In this document: one piece after another, positions 45,327 through 57,487 of the stretch | Layout: each line of letters starts with the position of its first letter | Numbering within the stretch: the first letter of the stretch is position 1 | Assembly (NCBI GenBank): GCA_903822185.1 | Contig: CAIJOA010000017.1 | Coordinates: 185,209 to 249,208, forward strand | Length of the DNA stretch: 64,000 bases | DNA from: an uncultured Rhodospirillales bacterium | Lineage (GTDB): Bacteria > Pseudomonadota > Alphaproteobacteria > ATCC43930 > CGMCC-115725 | Direction of reading: 5' to 3' | Notes under the pieces: generated by a model | Told to the model about the DNA's origin: nothing | What the model saw: the letters and a program-made list of their open reading frames with translations, nothing else | Databases searched by the model: none | Translations under genes and position numbers: made by a program

Positions 45327-47060
45327 CTACAGCGTCGTGATGACGTTGAGGACCGCCTGGCGTTTTTCTTCGCGCACGACTTTGATCGCGCGGGCGATGG
45401 CCGCCGGCAGATCGGCGGGGTTTTCGACCCGTTCGCCGTAGCCACCGCTCGCTTCGACCAGTTTCTCGAAGTCCGGTGAAGGATGAAGATCCGCCAGTGT
45501 GTGGCCGTCATTTTCGGCCTGAGCCTCACCGGTCGCGTACATGGCGAGAGTCGAGCGGCGGACTGCGTTATAGACCGAGTTGTTGTTGATGACGGTGAGG
45601 ATCGGCAGTTTGTGCGCCTGGGCCGTCCAGTGACAGGCGGTTGGATTGGCGAACATGTAAGCCCCGTCGCCGACGCCGCAGATTACCAGCTTGTCCGGCG
45701 CCGCAAGCTTTGCGCCCAACGCCGCGCCGACGCCCCAACCGAGACCACCAGCCGGACCCGCGCCGTAGAAAGTGCCGGCTTTTTCGCGTTTGCAGAATTC
45801 GGTGCGGACCCAATATTCGCTGACGATCAGCGCATCGTCATCCACCGCCTCGCCGAGGCAATGATTGAGATATTCGAGCTTGATCGATGGTTGCGCGGCG
45901 GCCTTGTCGAGCGTCGCTTGCCATTGTGCGCGCATCGCCTTCCAACGCGGTTCGAGCCGACCGCGCCGTGCCGCGACCGCGCTGTCCTTGTCGAAGCCCT
46001 TTTCCGACAAGACCTGATCCAACACCGTCAGCGCCGCCGTGGTTTCCGCCGTGATCGAGAGATCGCAGGGGAAACCGCGCATCGGATAACGCGCGAAGGC
46101 CGGATCGTCGCCGATATGAACGACCTTACACGTGGCTGACGGGCTTTCCTGCGACGGGAACCAGGGCGCGTCGCTGTCAAGCACGATGATCAGATCGGCA
46201 TCGGCCAGAAACGGCTTCGGCACCGAACCCATGTTCATCGGATGGCTGGACGGCAGACAGACATAGCGCGCGTTGAACGAGACCACCGGAATGGCGAAAC
46301 GTTCGGTAAGGCGCGACAAAGCATCGACCGCGGCTGCGGTGCGGCCCGAGGCCGAGGTGATGATCAGCGGATTCTGCGATGCCGCGATTATGTCCGCCAG
46401 CGTCTTGATTGCGTCGGGATGGGGATAGGGCATGGTCGGATGCGAGCGCGGCACCATCGGCCGGTTCGACGCGGGCACGCCCGCGCCCAGCGCCTCGCGC
46501 GGCAGCGTCAGATAGGCCGAGCCGCGCGGCGCGCTCATCATGACTTCGAGCGAACGGGAGACGACTTCTTCTGCCTGGGTCGGCAGCTTCATCTCGTAAT
46601 CCCATTTGACGAATTCGCGCAGCATCCCGGCTTGGTCGAACATTTCCTGGCCCCAATGGACCGGGCTGTTGCGCGAGCCGAGGACGCCCTGTTCCGTCAC
46701 CGGTGTGCGGCCGGCCATCAGCAGAATCGGCACATTGTCGCGATAGGCGTCGGCCATGCAGTTGAGGGTGTTGGCGGTGCCGACATTGGTATGGACCATG
46801 ACCGCCTGTGGCTTGCCCGCGACCATGTAGTAGCCATGCGCCATCGAGACGGCGCAGTTCTCGTGCGGGATCACCAAAGGCTTTGGAAAGTCCGACCCTT
46901 TGCGTTTGCCCGCGGCCATGCCTTCGATCAGCGGCGCGAAATCCGTTCCCGGATTGACGAACATGTAATCGATGCCGTGCGCCTTGAGCGAGCGGAGCAA
47001 CAGCTCGGCACCGCTTTCGATGCCCTGCATGGTGGCGGACGGAAATGGGGACTCGTTCAT
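45327..47060 (-). CDS. ThDP-dependent enzyme (acetolactate synthase/benzoylformate decarboxylase-like)
   Basis: A 577-residue thiamine-diphosphate enzyme with the three-domain layout. The N-terminal pyrimidine-binding domain includes VNPGTDFAPLIEGM and HENCAVSMAHGYYM with the conserved Glu. The central domain has an FAD/nucleotide-like fold. The C-terminal domain has the ThDP-Mg motif GDGAYMFANP...NNNSVYN. It belongs to the acetolactate synthase-like group but has no regulatory subunit gene beside it, so decarboxylation of a 2-oxoacid is as likely as acetolactate synthesis. The start at 47060 has GAGGCGA upstream. It is divergent from the PseI-type operon. Confidence 0.87.
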   Translation of the reverse strand: MNESPFPSATMQGIESGAELLLRSLKAHGIDYMFVNPGTDFAPLIEGMAAGKRKGSDFPKPLVIPHENCAVSMAHGYYMVAGKPQAVMVHTNVGTANTLNCMADAYRDNVPILLMAGRTPVTEQGVLGSRNSPVHWGQEMFDQAGMLREFVKWDYEMKLPTQAEEVVSRSLEVMMSAPRGSAYLTLPREALGAGVPASNRPMVPRSHPTMPYPHPDAIKTLADIIAASQNPLIITSASGRTAAAVDALSRLTERFAIPVVSFNARYVCLPSSHPMNMGSVPKPFLADADLIIVLDSDAPWFPSQESPSATCKVVHIGDDPAFARYPMRGFPCDLSITAETTAALTVLDQVLSEKGFDKDSAVAARRGRLEPRWKAMRAQWQATLDKAAAQPSIKLEYLNHCLGEAVDDDALIVSEYWVRTEFCKREKAGTFYGAGPAGGLGWGVGAALGAKLAAPDKLVICGVGDGAYMFANPTACHWTAQAHKLPILTVINNNSVYNAVRRSTLAMYATGEAQAENDGHTLADLHPSPDFEKLVEASGGYGERVENPADLPAAIARAIKVVREEKRQAVLNVITTL

Positions 47061-47167
47061 GGCGATCGCCTCTTTTGGGAAGATCGGGGATGTTAACCTC
47101 CTCGGGTCCGGTGTCAAAGGACCCGCCAGGGCAGAAAAGGGCCGTTTTGCCGACGAAATAGGGTGCC

Positions 47168-47185
47168 GTTTAACTGTTGTTAAAC
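47168..47185. promoter_or_regulatory. 18-bp palindrome upstream of the PseI-type operon
   Basis: A perfect 7-4-7 inverted repeat, GTTTAAC-tgtt-GTTAAAC, centred about 63 bases before the GTG start at 47239. It resembles an operator. It is TTAA-N6-TTAA, one base shorter than the CtrA box, so CtrA is unlikely to bind in the standard way. Confidence 0.5.
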
Positions 47186-47238
47186 ATGAAAAGCCTAGGC
47201 TCTCCCTAAGTTTTTCCCACGGAAAGCAGGGTCAAAAC

Positions 47239-48288
47239 GTGGAAGCGATCACGATTGGCGGACGCCGCATCGGTCCGGACGCGCCGCCCTATATCATCGC
47301 CGAGGTTTCCGCCAATCACGGCGGCGACCTCGCCCGCGCCAAGCGCATCATCAAGCTGTCCGCCGACAAGGGCGCGGATGCGGTCAAGTTCCAGGCCTAT
47401 ACCGCCGACAGCATGACGCTGGATTGCGACTTGTCCGACTTCGTCATCAGCGGCGACAATCCGTGGAAAGGTCGCCGTCTCCACGCGCTCTATGAAGAAG
47501 CCGCGACGCCGTACGCGTGGTTTCCCGAGTTGTTCGCCTATGCCAAGGAATGCGGCATCCAGGCTTTCGCCTCGGTCTTCGGCAAAGATTCGATCGACCT
47601 GCTCGAATCGCTGGGTGCGCCCGCCTACAAGATCGCCTCGTTCGAAGCCGTCGATACCGAACTGATCGCCGCCTGCGCCGCGACCGGCAAGCCGCTGATT
47701 ATCTCGACCGGGCTCTGCAATCTTTCCGACATTCAGACCGCGCTCGACGCCGTCCGTAACGGCGGCGGCAGCGAAGTCGCGCTGCTGCGCTGTAACAGCT
47801 CCTATCCGGCCGATCCGGCCGAGGCCAATCTGCAAACGATCGCCGACATGATCCGCCGTTTTGACGTGCCGGTCGGCTATTCCGATCACACGCTGGAAGT
47901 CCTGCCCGCCGCCCTCGCCGTCGGGATCGGCGCCTGCATCGTCGAGAAACACGTCATCGACGCGCGTGAGCCCGCGACCGCGGATTCGACTTTCTCCTCG
48001 TTGCCCGACCAGTTGGAAGCCCTGATCAAAGGCTGCCACCAAGCCTATGCCGCGCGCGGCATGGTCAAATATGGCCCGTCGAAGCGCGAGGAACGCTCGG
48101 TCGTGTTCCGCCGCTCGCTTTATGCCGTCCGGGACATCCGCCCCGGGGAATTGCTGACACGCGCCAATATTCGGAGTATTCGTCCCGGTAATGGATTGGC
48201 CCCGCGCTGCCTTCCCGAGCTTTTGGGCAAACCCGCCCTGCGCTCGATCAGCCGCGGCGAGCCGATTCAGTGGGACACGGTGCGATGA
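47239..48288 (+). CDS. pseI: Nonulosonic acid synthase (PseI/NeuB family)
   Basis: A 349-residue enzyme that condenses phosphoenolpyruvate with a hexosamine to make a nine-carbon sugar acid. The N-terminal NeuB TIM barrel shows YIIAEVSANHGGDLARAK, KFQAYTADSMTL, YKIASFEAVD, ISTGLCNLSD and GYSDHTL, as well as the EKHVIDAREP segment. A C-terminal SAF antifreeze-like domain follows (RSLYAVRDIRPGELLTRANI). The motifs are closest to pseudaminic acid synthase. GTG is the likely start. Its stop codon overlaps the next gene. The remaining pseudaminic pathway genes (pseB, C, F, G, H) are not in this window. Confidence 0.88.
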   Translation: MEAITIGGRRIGPDAPPYIIAEVSANHGGDLARAKRIIKLSADKGADAVKFQAYTADSMTLDCDLSDFVISGDNPWKGRRLHALYEEAATPYAWFPELFAYAKECGIQAFASVFGKDSIDLLESLGAPAYKIASFEAVDTELIAACAATGKPLIISTGLCNLSDIQTALDAVRNGGGSEVALLRCNSSYPADPAEANLQTIADMIRRFDVPVGYSDHTLEVLPAALAVGIGACIVEKHVIDAREPATADSTFSSLPDQLEALIKGCHQAYAARGMVKYGPSKREERSVVFRRSLYAVRDIRPGELLTRANIRSIRPGNGLAPRCLPELLGKPALRSISRGEPIQWDTVR

Positions 48289-48965
48289 GCCGTAACGTAC
48301 GGCGCGGCATTTTCTTCGATCTCGACGGCACCCTGGCCGACAGCGTCGGCGTAATGCGTCGGGTCTTCGACAATTTCGCCCAGAGCTGTGGCCGCGAAGC
48401 GAGCGATGCGGAGTTCGATGCAGCCAATGGCCCGCCGATGGTCATCTTCGTCGCCGCGTTGAAACGTAACTGGGAATTGCCGCAACCGCTGGACGAACTG
48501 CAACGCCGTTACAGCGCGTTGATCGACGCCGCTTACCTCGACGTTATGCCGACGAACGGGGCGGTGGCGACACTCGAATCCGCTTTCCGCAACGGTTGGT
48601 CGGTTGGCCTCGTCACGTCCAACACCGCCGTTCGCAGCCGCGCTTGGCTGGCCCGCACGCGGCTGGCGCAATTCGTCGATATCGTGGTCGGCAGCGAAGA
48701 TGTCTGCCTCGGCAAGCCCGAACCCGAACCCTATCGCATTGCCCTCGCCCGGTCCGGCTGCGCCCGTGAACTGTCGATCGCCGTCGAGGACTCGCTTCAT
48801 GGCACGCGATCGGCGACCGCCGCCGGTCTGCGCACCTTTGCGCTTCATGCAGCGGATAGCTCGCAGATCGAATGGCCGGAAGGCGTGCGGTTGATCGAAT
48901 CACTCGAAGAACTTATTCCCGAACTGTCACGACAGCGGGCACGGCGCGTCGCCGGACTGCGCTGA
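48285..48965 (+). CDS. HAD-superfamily hydrolase
   Basis: A 226-residue haloacid-dehalogenase-fold phosphatase: FFDLDGTLADS (nucleophile Asp), LVTSNTA (Thr/Ser motif II), GKPEPEPY (Lys motif III) and AVEDSLHGTRSATAAGL (motif IV). A helical cap sits between motifs I and II. It is coupled to the synthase gene through an ATGA overlap. A dephosphorylation step on a sugar phosphate in the same pathway is the obvious inference, but the substrate is unknown. Confidence 0.9.
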   Translation: MSRNVRRGIFFDLDGTLADSVGVMRRVFDNFAQSCGREASDAEFDAANGPPMVIFVAALKRNWELPQPLDELQRRYSALIDAAYLDVMPTNGAVATLESAFRNGWSVGLVTSNTAVRSRAWLARTRLAQFVDIVVGSEDVCLGKPEPEPYRIALARSGCARELSIAVEDSLHGTRSATAAGLRTFALHAADSSQIEWPEGVRLIESLEELIPELSRQRARRVAGLR

Positions 48966-49654
48966 TGCTGCTGGTCGAGCCGCTCGACGGCGACGTCATC
49001 CTCGAGCTGGTCCCCGGCCCCGCGGCGCTCGACGCGGCGACCACGACAACAATCCAGAAGATTTGGACGCGCGAGCAGGCTGGGCGAACGCGCCCGATGT
49101 TCGATGGCCAACTATTCTCGTTGGCGCAACGCGACGGCGATCGCATCCAAGGCTATTTCGTCAATTACAGCTGGTTCATCGCACAACGCAGCGAGCCCGC
49201 GCTCTATAAGACATTGGGCATTAAACCGGTGTCGGTTTCCGGGATGATTCGATCGCCCGACGGACTGATGTTCGGCAAACGCGCCGGCTATGTCGCGCAA
49301 GATGGCGGGCGCTGGGAGCTAGCATCGTCCGGCGGCATCGATGGTTCGACCCTCGATCCCAAAGCCAAGCTGCTCGAAGAGCTAACCGAGGAAACCGGTT
49401 GCCCGGCCAGCGCGATCACCGCGTCACGGGTCATCGCCCTCGTCGAGAACCAGATCGAACGCTATGTCGATATTTGCATCGAGATGGATACGATGCTGGA
49501 TGCGGCGACGCTCCTGCACCTCCACGCAGCAACCGCCAGCGACGAATACAGCGCGATCAGAATCGTGCCGCCTGCATCGCTGGCGAAGTTCGTTGCCGAC
49601 GAAGATGTCGTGCCGCTGGCCGTCGCCTTATTGAAACTACGCGGCGACCTCTGA
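48965..49654 (+). CDS. Nudix-fold hydrolase with degenerate Nudix box
   Basis: A 229-residue protein whose C-terminal half carries a Nudix-like box, GGIDGSTLDPKAKLLEELTEETG. The core EExxEETG glutamates are kept, but the early Glu is replaced by Leu and the usual Arg by Glu. The N-terminal half resembles the region that precedes Nudix domains in proteins acting on nucleoside diphosphate derivatives. The TGATG junction couples it to the HAD gene. It could hydrolyse a CMP- or UDP-sugar, or be catalytically altered. It ends one base before the convergent gyrB. Confidence 0.82.
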   Translation: MLLVEPLDGDVILELVPGPAALDAATTTTIQKIWTREQAGRTRPMFDGQLFSLAQRDGDRIQGYFVNYSWFIAQRSEPALYKTLGIKPVSVSGMIRSPDGLMFGKRAGYVAQDGGRWELASSGGIDGSTLDPKAKLLEELTEETGCPASAITASRVIALVENQIERYVDICIEMDTMLDAATLLHLHAATASDEYSAIRIVPPASLAKFVADEDVVPLAVALLKLRGDL

Positions 49655-52120
<2,466 letters not shown>

Positions 52121-53281
52121 TTATCCATGTGAAATTCTGGCGTCGGCCACCGTCAGGAATTGCGCTGCGCCGCGGAGTTCCGCGAACAGCGCGGCATCGG
52201 TGCCGGTCATCCAGGCTTGGGTATTGAGCGCGATGATTTCGTCGAACAACGCAGCGCGGCGTTCGGCATCGAGATGGGCGGCCACTTCATCCAACAGGAT
52301 AATCGGCGGATTGCCGCGATGGGCGGCGAGCAGCCGCGCCTGCGCCAGCAAAATGCCGAGCAGCAAGGCTTTCTGTTCGCCGGTCGAGCATAGCGATGCC
52401 GGCATCCCGTTACCGACATGCTGCACGATCAGATCGGCGCGATGCGGCCCGAAGGTCGTGGTGCCGCTGTCGGCATCGATGCGTCGTTGCTGTTGCAGCC
52501 GCGCCGATAGTTTCTCCTCGGCGGCGAGCGCCGGCATGTCGCGCAGCCAGCCATCGACTTCGCCTTCGAGCGCGAGACGCGCCTGCGGGAAAGCGCCGGT
52601 CGTCGTCGAGCAGGCATGATCCAGCCGCGCCACCGTTTCGCCGCGCGCCGCGGCAATGGCGATGCCGTGCGCCGCCATCGAATCTTCGAGCGCCGACAGC
52701 CACGTCGAATCACCACCGCCATCACGCAGCAGTTTCAACCGCTCGCGCATCGCCTTCTCGTAGGCGGAAAGCTGCGAGGCGTGCTCGGGATCGAAACCGA
52801 AGACCAGCCGGTCCAGAAACTGACGGCGGGCGCTGGAGCGTTCGGTAAAAAGGCGATCCATCTGCGGCGTCAGCCAGATCATGCTGGTAAGGCGCGCCAG
52901 TTCGGCTTGGCTTTTAACGGTCGTGCCGTCGATACGAACGATGCGGCGTTCACCGCTGTCGCTTTGCCCATCGCGCCCAGTACCGATTTCGACGATGCCG
53001 TCGTCGGTGGTGAGACGGATCGACAAGGCCCACGGACTGTTCCCGCCACGACGATCGATCTCGCTGAGCTTGGTACGGCGCAGGCCACGGCCTGGCGCGA
53101 GGAAAGACACGGCTTCGAGCAAATTCGTCTTACCGGCGCCGTTGGGACCGGTCAGCACGACCGGGATCGGTGCGGTTTCGAAGCGCGCGGTTTCGTAGGA
53201 ACGAAAATCGGTCACGACCAAACGCGCGACGGCCGGACCCGCCGGTGCAACCGGCACCGGGAACTTAACGATTTCTGTCGC
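52121..53281 (-). CDS. recF: DNA replication/repair protein RecF
   Basis: A 386-residue SMC-like ATPase that helps load RecA at gaps. Walker A ([11 protein letters not shown]) lies near residue 43, the C-terminal signature region includes CSTGEQKALLLGILLAQ, and Walker B is in ILLDEVAAHLD. The ATG at 53281 has GAGG upstream and is preferred over a GTG 12 bases earlier. It sits between dnaN and gyrB, the classical place. Confidence 0.95.
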   Translation of the reverse strand, partial: ATEIVKFPVPVAPAGPAVARLVVTDFRSYETARFETAPIPVVLTGPNGAGKTNLLEAVSFLAPGRGLRRTKLSEIDRRGGNSPWALSIRLTTDDGIVEIGTGRDGQSDSGERRIVRIDGTTVKSQAELARLTSMIWLTPQMDRLFTERSSARRQFLDRLVFGFDPEHASQLSAYEKAMRERLKLLRDGGGDSTWLSALEDSMAAHGIAIAAARGETVARLDHACSTTTGAFPQARLALEGEVDGWLRDMPALAAEEKLSARLQQQRRIDADSGTTTFGPHRADLIVQHVGNGMPASLCSTGEQKALLLGILLAQARLLAAHRGNPPIILLDEVAAHLDAERRAALFDEIIALNTQAWMTGTDAALFAELRGAAQFLTVADARISHG

Positions 53282-53306
53282 CATGGACCTCACGGTGCCG
53301 ATGGGA

Positions 53307-54425
53307 TCAAACCCGCATCGGCATCAGCACGTAGAGCGCGCTGCTGTCGGCGCTGTCGCGCACGACGGTCGGCGAAGCAGCGTCGGCCATCGCGAAACGC
53401 GCCCCATCGCCTTCGATCTGTTCGGCGATGTCGAGCAGATAGCGCGAATTGAAGCCGATCTCGATCGCCGGCGCGCTGTAGCGCACTTCCAGTTCTTCGG
53501 TCGCGGTGCCGTTTTCAGCGCTGGTCGCCGAGAGCGTCAGGCTACCTTTGTCCACGGCGAGCTTCACGGCGCGGCTCTTTTCGGTCGAGATGGTCGAGAC
53601 GCGATCGACCGCTTCGGCGAAGAGCTTGCAATCGACTTCGAGGATCTTGTCGTTGCCGGTCGGGATAACCCGATCGTAATCCGGGAAAGTGCCGTCGATC
53701 AGTTTCGAGGTCAGCACCGTGTCGGCGAAGGTCATGCGGATCTTGGTGTCGGACAGCGACACCGAGATTTCCTGATCCATCTCGTCGAGCAGCTTGCGGA
53801 GCTCGTTCACGGTCTTGCGCGGAATGATCACGCCCGGCATGCCGCCGGCGCCTTCGGGCAGCGGGATTTCCATCCGCGCCAGACGATGACCGTCGGTGGC
53901 CACCGCACGCAGCATATCGACCTTGTCGGTCTTGGCCGCGTGCAGATAGATGCCGTTGAGGTAGTAGCGCGTTTCCTCGGTCGAGATCGCAAAGCGGGTG
54001 CGATCGATCAGCCGTTTGAGGTCCGACGCCGACAGGAGGAAGTTATGGGCGAGGTCGCCACCCGCCATCAGCGGATAATCCTCGGGCGGCAGGCACGAGA
54101 GCGTGAAGGTCGAGCGGCCCGAACGCAGGGTCATCAAGCCCTTTTCGCCGGTCGTCTCAAATTCGATCTGCGCGCCGTCGGTCAGCTTGCGCACGATATC
54201 GTAAAGGGTGTGCGCCGGCACCGTCGTCGCGCCTGGCTGGCTGCTCTGGGCCGGAAGCGAGGACACCATCTCGATATCCATGTCCGTCGCCGAGATGGTC
54301 ACTTTCGTGCCTTCGGCCTTGAGGAGGACATTCGAGAGGATCGGAATGGTATTGCGGCGTTCGACGACGCTCTGCACATGGCTGAGAGCGCGGAGCAGCG
54401 CGGCACGTTCGATGGTCAGTTTCAT
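53307..54425 (-). CDS. dnaN: DNA polymerase III sliding clamp (beta subunit)
   Basis: A 372-residue ring-forming processivity factor made of three similar domains. The N-terminus is MKLTIERAALLRALSHVQSVVERRNTIPIL and the C-terminus ends in SALYVLMPMRV, the conserved tail that shapes the partner-binding pocket. The start at 54425 corresponds to the typical first residues. It is followed by recF after 25 bases. Confidence 0.97.
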   Translation of the reverse strand: MKLTIERAALLRALSHVQSVVERRNTIPILSNVLLKAEGTKVTISATDMDIEMVSSLPAQSSQPGATTVPAHTLYDIVRKLTDGAQIEFETTGEKGLMTLRSGRSTFTLSCLPPEDYPLMAGGDLAHNFLLSASDLKRLIDRTRFAISTEETRYYLNGIYLHAAKTDKVDMLRAVATDGHRLARMEIPLPEGAGGMPGVIIPRKTVNELRKLLDEMDQEISVSLSDTKIRMTFADTVLTSKLIDGTFPDYDRVIPTGNDKILEVDCKLFAEAVDRVSTISTEKSRAVKLAVDKGSLTLSATSAENGTATEELEVRYSAPAIEIGFNSRYLLDIAEQIEGDGARFAMADAASPTVVRDSADSSALYVLMPMRV

Positions 54426-54643
54426 GGCTGGCGGGTTCACGCTCGCTGGAGGCGGAAAACCCGCTCAAACCCGGCGCGAGAGGCCGAGCTGAACGGTAGC
54501 AAACTATAGCACGATGTTCCCCTTAGGTACACCATCGCCATGCTCGGGAAAGAGCATCGGCGACGGGGAATCCAGGGCGAAAAACCGGGCTTTTTACGAT
54601 CGTTGGAACCGGCTAGGCCGGGAGGCGGAAACCGAGCCTCGGC

Positions 54644-56044
54644 TCAGGTCTCGATCATGCGCTTGAGAAGCTCGATATCCTCGGCCATCACATGATCCGA
54701 GGCCCGCAGTTCCTCGATCTTTTTGACCGCGTGCATGACCGTGGTGTGGTCGCGGCCACCGAACTTCCGGCCGATTTCCGGCAAAGAGCGCGGCGTCAGC
54801 TGTTTGCAGAGATACATCGCCACCTGGCGCGGCCGGGCGACGGCACGAGCCCGGCGGGCCGAGTGCATGTCGGCAAGACGGATATTGTAATGCTCGGCCA
54901 CGCGCTTCTGGATTTCGTCGATGGTGACGCGCCGATCATTGGCGCGCAGCAGGTCGTGCAAGACTTCCTGGCTGCTTTCCAGCGTGATCTCGCGCCCAAC
55001 CAGCTGAGTATGGGCGTAAATCCGGGTCAGGGCGCCTTCCAGCTCGCGGACGTTCGAGGTGATGCGGTGCGCAAGGAATTCCAGCACCTTGAGCGGCACC
55101 TGGATCTGGCGGCGCTCCGCGGCGGCCTGGAGGATGCCGAGGCGCAGCTCGTAGGTGGTCGGATGGATATCGGCGACCAGACCCCAGCCGAGGCGAGAGC
55201 GCATCCGCTCTTCCATGCCTTCGAGATCGGTAGGCGACTTATCGGCGGAGATGATGATCTGGCGGTTTTGATCGACCAGCGCGTTGAAGGTGTGGAAGAA
55301 CTCTTCCTGCGTCGTGTCTTTGCCCGAGATGAACTGGACGTCGTCGATCATCAGCACATCGACCGACCGGAACTGCTCCTTGAAGGCCATCGTGTCCTTG
55401 AAGCGCAGCGCCCGGATGAACTGGTACATGAATTTTTCGGCCGAAAGATAGATGACCTTTTTCTTCGGCGCATAGGTGCGGATGTGCCAGGCGATCGAAT
55501 TCATCAGATGCGTCTTGCCGAGACCGACACCGCCATAGAGAAACAACGGGTTGAACGGCACGGCCTGATTGTTGGCTTGCGCCTCGGCGACGCGGCGCGC
55601 GGCGGCATGCGCCAATTCGTTCGGCTTACCGACAACGAAGTTATCGAAGGTAAAGCGCGGATCGAGCGGCGCGCTGGCATCTTTTTCGTCGGGAGCTTCG
55701 GCGGCAACGACGGCGGATGCAGGCTCGCGCATCGGCTGCGGCGGCAATTCGGCCATATCGACGGACGCCGTCGCAGTGCCCATCACGATGACGTCGATCG
55801 ACGTGACGTCGGCGTTTTCGTTGTTCCACAAGGAGCGAATGCGGTCGGCGTAATGCGCCGCGACCCAATCGCGCAAGAAACGCGTCGGCACCGAGATAAT
55901 CGCGCGGCCGTCTTCAATACCTTGGAGGCTCATGTTGCGAAGCCAGCTGCGATAAGCGGCGTCGCCGAATTCGGAACGGAGTCTCGCCCTCACCCGCGCC
56001 CATTGGGACTGGACATCACCGTCTTGTCCCAACGCTGCCGGCAT
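54644..56044 (-). CDS. dnaA: Chromosomal replication initiator DnaA
   Basis: A 466-residue initiator. Domain I is residues 10-90. A flexible linker precedes the AAA+ domain with Walker [10 protein letters not shown] (about 171-179) and Walker B LMIDDVQF. The C-terminal domain IV has the DnaA signature [19 protein letters not shown]. It is separated from dnaN by 218 bases and from rpsT by 329 bases. The gap to dnaN shows no clear DnaA box. Confidence 0.97.
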   Translation of the reverse strand: MPAALGQDGDVQSQWARVRARLRSEFGDAAYRSWLRNMSLQGIEDGRAIISVPTRFLRDWVAAHYADRIRSLWNNENADVTSIDVIVMGTATASVDMAELPPQPMREPASAVVAAEAPDEKDASAPLDPRFTFDNFVVGKPNELAHAAARRVAEAQANNQAVPFNPLFLYGGVGLGKTHLMNSIAWHIRTYAPKKKVIYLSAEKFMYQFIRALRFKDTMAFKEQFRSVDVLMIDDVQFISGKDTTQEEFFHTFNALVDQNRQIIISADKSPTDLEGMEERMRSRLGWGLVADIHPTTYELRLGILQAAAERRQIQVPLKVLEFLAHRITSNVRELEGALTRIYAHTQLVGREITLESSQEVLHDLLRANDRRVTIDEIQKRVAEHYNIRLADMHSARRARAVARPRQVAMYLCKQLTPRSLPEIGRKFGGRDHTTVMHAVKKIEELRASDHVMAEDIELLKRMIET

Positions 56045-56373
56045 TCAAGCACTCCCCCACGAGCAATCATGAGAATGGCGGGCACACAATGATCGACCGT
56101 CGCAAACGAGGCCCCCGCTCGTCTAACGCCGCACACAAAACACCGTGGTCGCAAACTACCGGAAAACTTTTACGCGATCCGGGTTAGCCGACCGATAGCA
56201 CTTGGTTTTGAAACTTGCCTCTCATGTCGCCACACGCTTCGGTTTTTTTAAATCTGTCGCCGCGTGTCGGCGTCGATTTACATTACCTAAGCGAAATCGA
56301 AGAAGGCAACATTTCTGAGAATAAACTGCCGCAAATAATTTCGAGTGCGGCGATGCCGCAACGCTTGACTCGA
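56045..56373. other. dnaA-rpsT intergenic region
   Basis: About 330 bases that should hold the dnaA promoter. It contains several AT-rich stretches (for instance 56236-56250 and 56331-56341) and no credible gene. I see no match to the DnaA box TTATNCACA on either strand, so it is not supported as the replication origin. Confidence 0.5.
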
Positions 56374-56634
56374 TTAGAGCGCTTTGATGCGCGCGGACAG
56401 TCGCGAAATCTTACGCGAGACAGTGCTTTGATGAAGCACGCCTTTGGTGATGCCGCGCTGCATTTCCGGAGCGGCTTCGGTGAAAGCCAACTTCGCGGCT
56501 TCCTTATCGCCAGAAGCGATCGCGGTTTCGACCTTCTTCACGAAGGTGCGAATACGACTGACGCGCGCGGTATTCACTTCCGTGCGACGTTTGGTCTGAC
56601 GATTGCGTTTTTCTGCCGAAGGATGATTGGCCAT
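56374..56634 (-). CDS. rpsT: 30S ribosomal protein S20
   Basis: An 86-residue basic protein that binds the 5' domain of 16S rRNA. The start [20 protein letters not shown] and the end [20 protein letters not shown] are typical of S20. Upstream of dnaA on the same strand, as in other alphaproteobacteria. The start codon has a GAG site a few bases ahead. Confidence 0.97.
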   Translation of the reverse strand: MANHPSAEKRNRQTKRRTEVNTARVSRIRTFVKKVETAIASGDKEAAKLAFTEAAPEMQRGITKGVLHQSTVSRKISRLSARIKAL

Positions 56635-56696
56635 GGGTAGCTCGCCGAATTTAATTGGAAGCGGCGCTTATACCGATAGAGCGCCGAAAGGTCAAG

Positions 56697-57473
56697 TCAG
56701 CGGTTCTTGAATTGAGGTTTCCGCTTCTCGACAAACGCCGCCATGCCCTCTTTCTGATCTTCGGTCGCGAATAGGGCGTGGAACATCCGGCGCTCGAACC
56801 GGACGCCTTCGGCGAGCGTGCTCTCGAAGGCGCGATTGACCGCTTCCTTGGCGGCCAACACGGCCGGGCGCGCCAAACCGGCGATTTGGGTCGCTAGCTT
56901 AAGTGCTTCCTCAAGCAGCTTGTCGGCAGGCACGACGCGGCTGACAAGCCCGCTGCGTTCCGCCTCGGCCGCATCCATCATCCGGCCCGACAGGACCATA
57001 TCCATCGCCTTGGCTTTGCCGACCGCGCGCGTCAGGCGCTGCGTGCCACCCGAACCGGGAATGATGCCGAGGTTAATCTCCGGTTGACCAAACTTGGCGT
57101 TTTCCGCGGCGATGATGGTGTCGCACATCATCGCCATTTCGCATCCGCCGCCCAACGCGAAGCCGGCAACCGCCGCAATCACCGGCTTGCGGCAGGTCGT
57201 GACCCGCTCCCAACCGTCGGTGATGAAATCCTGCACGTAGCAATCGACGAAGCTTTTCCCCGCCATTTCCTTGATGTCGGCGCCGGCGGCGAAGGCTTTT
57301 TCGCTGCCGGTGATGACGATGGCGCCGATGGCGGGGTCTTTTTCAAAACCGTCGAGCGCGGTGCCGAGTTCGCGGATGAGCTTGTCGCAAAGCGCGTTCA
57401 ATGCCTGCGGACGATTGAAGGTGACGAGACCGACCGCGCCGCGCGTCTCGACCAGGATATTCTCAAAACTCAT
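56697..57473 (-). CDS. Enoyl-CoA hydratase
   Basis: A 258-residue crotonase-fold enzyme that hydrates 2-enoyl-CoA in beta-oxidation. The oxyanion-hole motif is AAGADIKEM. The catalytic glutamates lie in [11 protein letters not shown] and [20 protein letters not shown] (the exact Glu positions would need an alignment). The ATG at 57473 is preferred to a GTG one codon earlier. It is followed by rpsT after 62 bases. Confidence 0.94.
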   Translation of the reverse strand: MSFENILVETRGAVGLVTFNRPQALNALCDKLIRELGTALDGFEKDPAIGAIVITGSEKAFAAGADIKEMAGKSFVDCYVQDFITDGWERVTTCRKPVIAAVAGFALGGGCEMAMMCDTIIAAENAKFGQPEINLGIIPGSGGTQRLTRAVGKAKAMDMVLSGRMMDAAEAERSGLVSRVVPADKLLEEALKLATQIAGLARPAVLAAKEAVNRAFESTLAEGVRFERRMFHALFATEDQKEGMAAFVEKRKPQFKNR

Positions 57474-57487
57474 CACTCGATGCTCCG

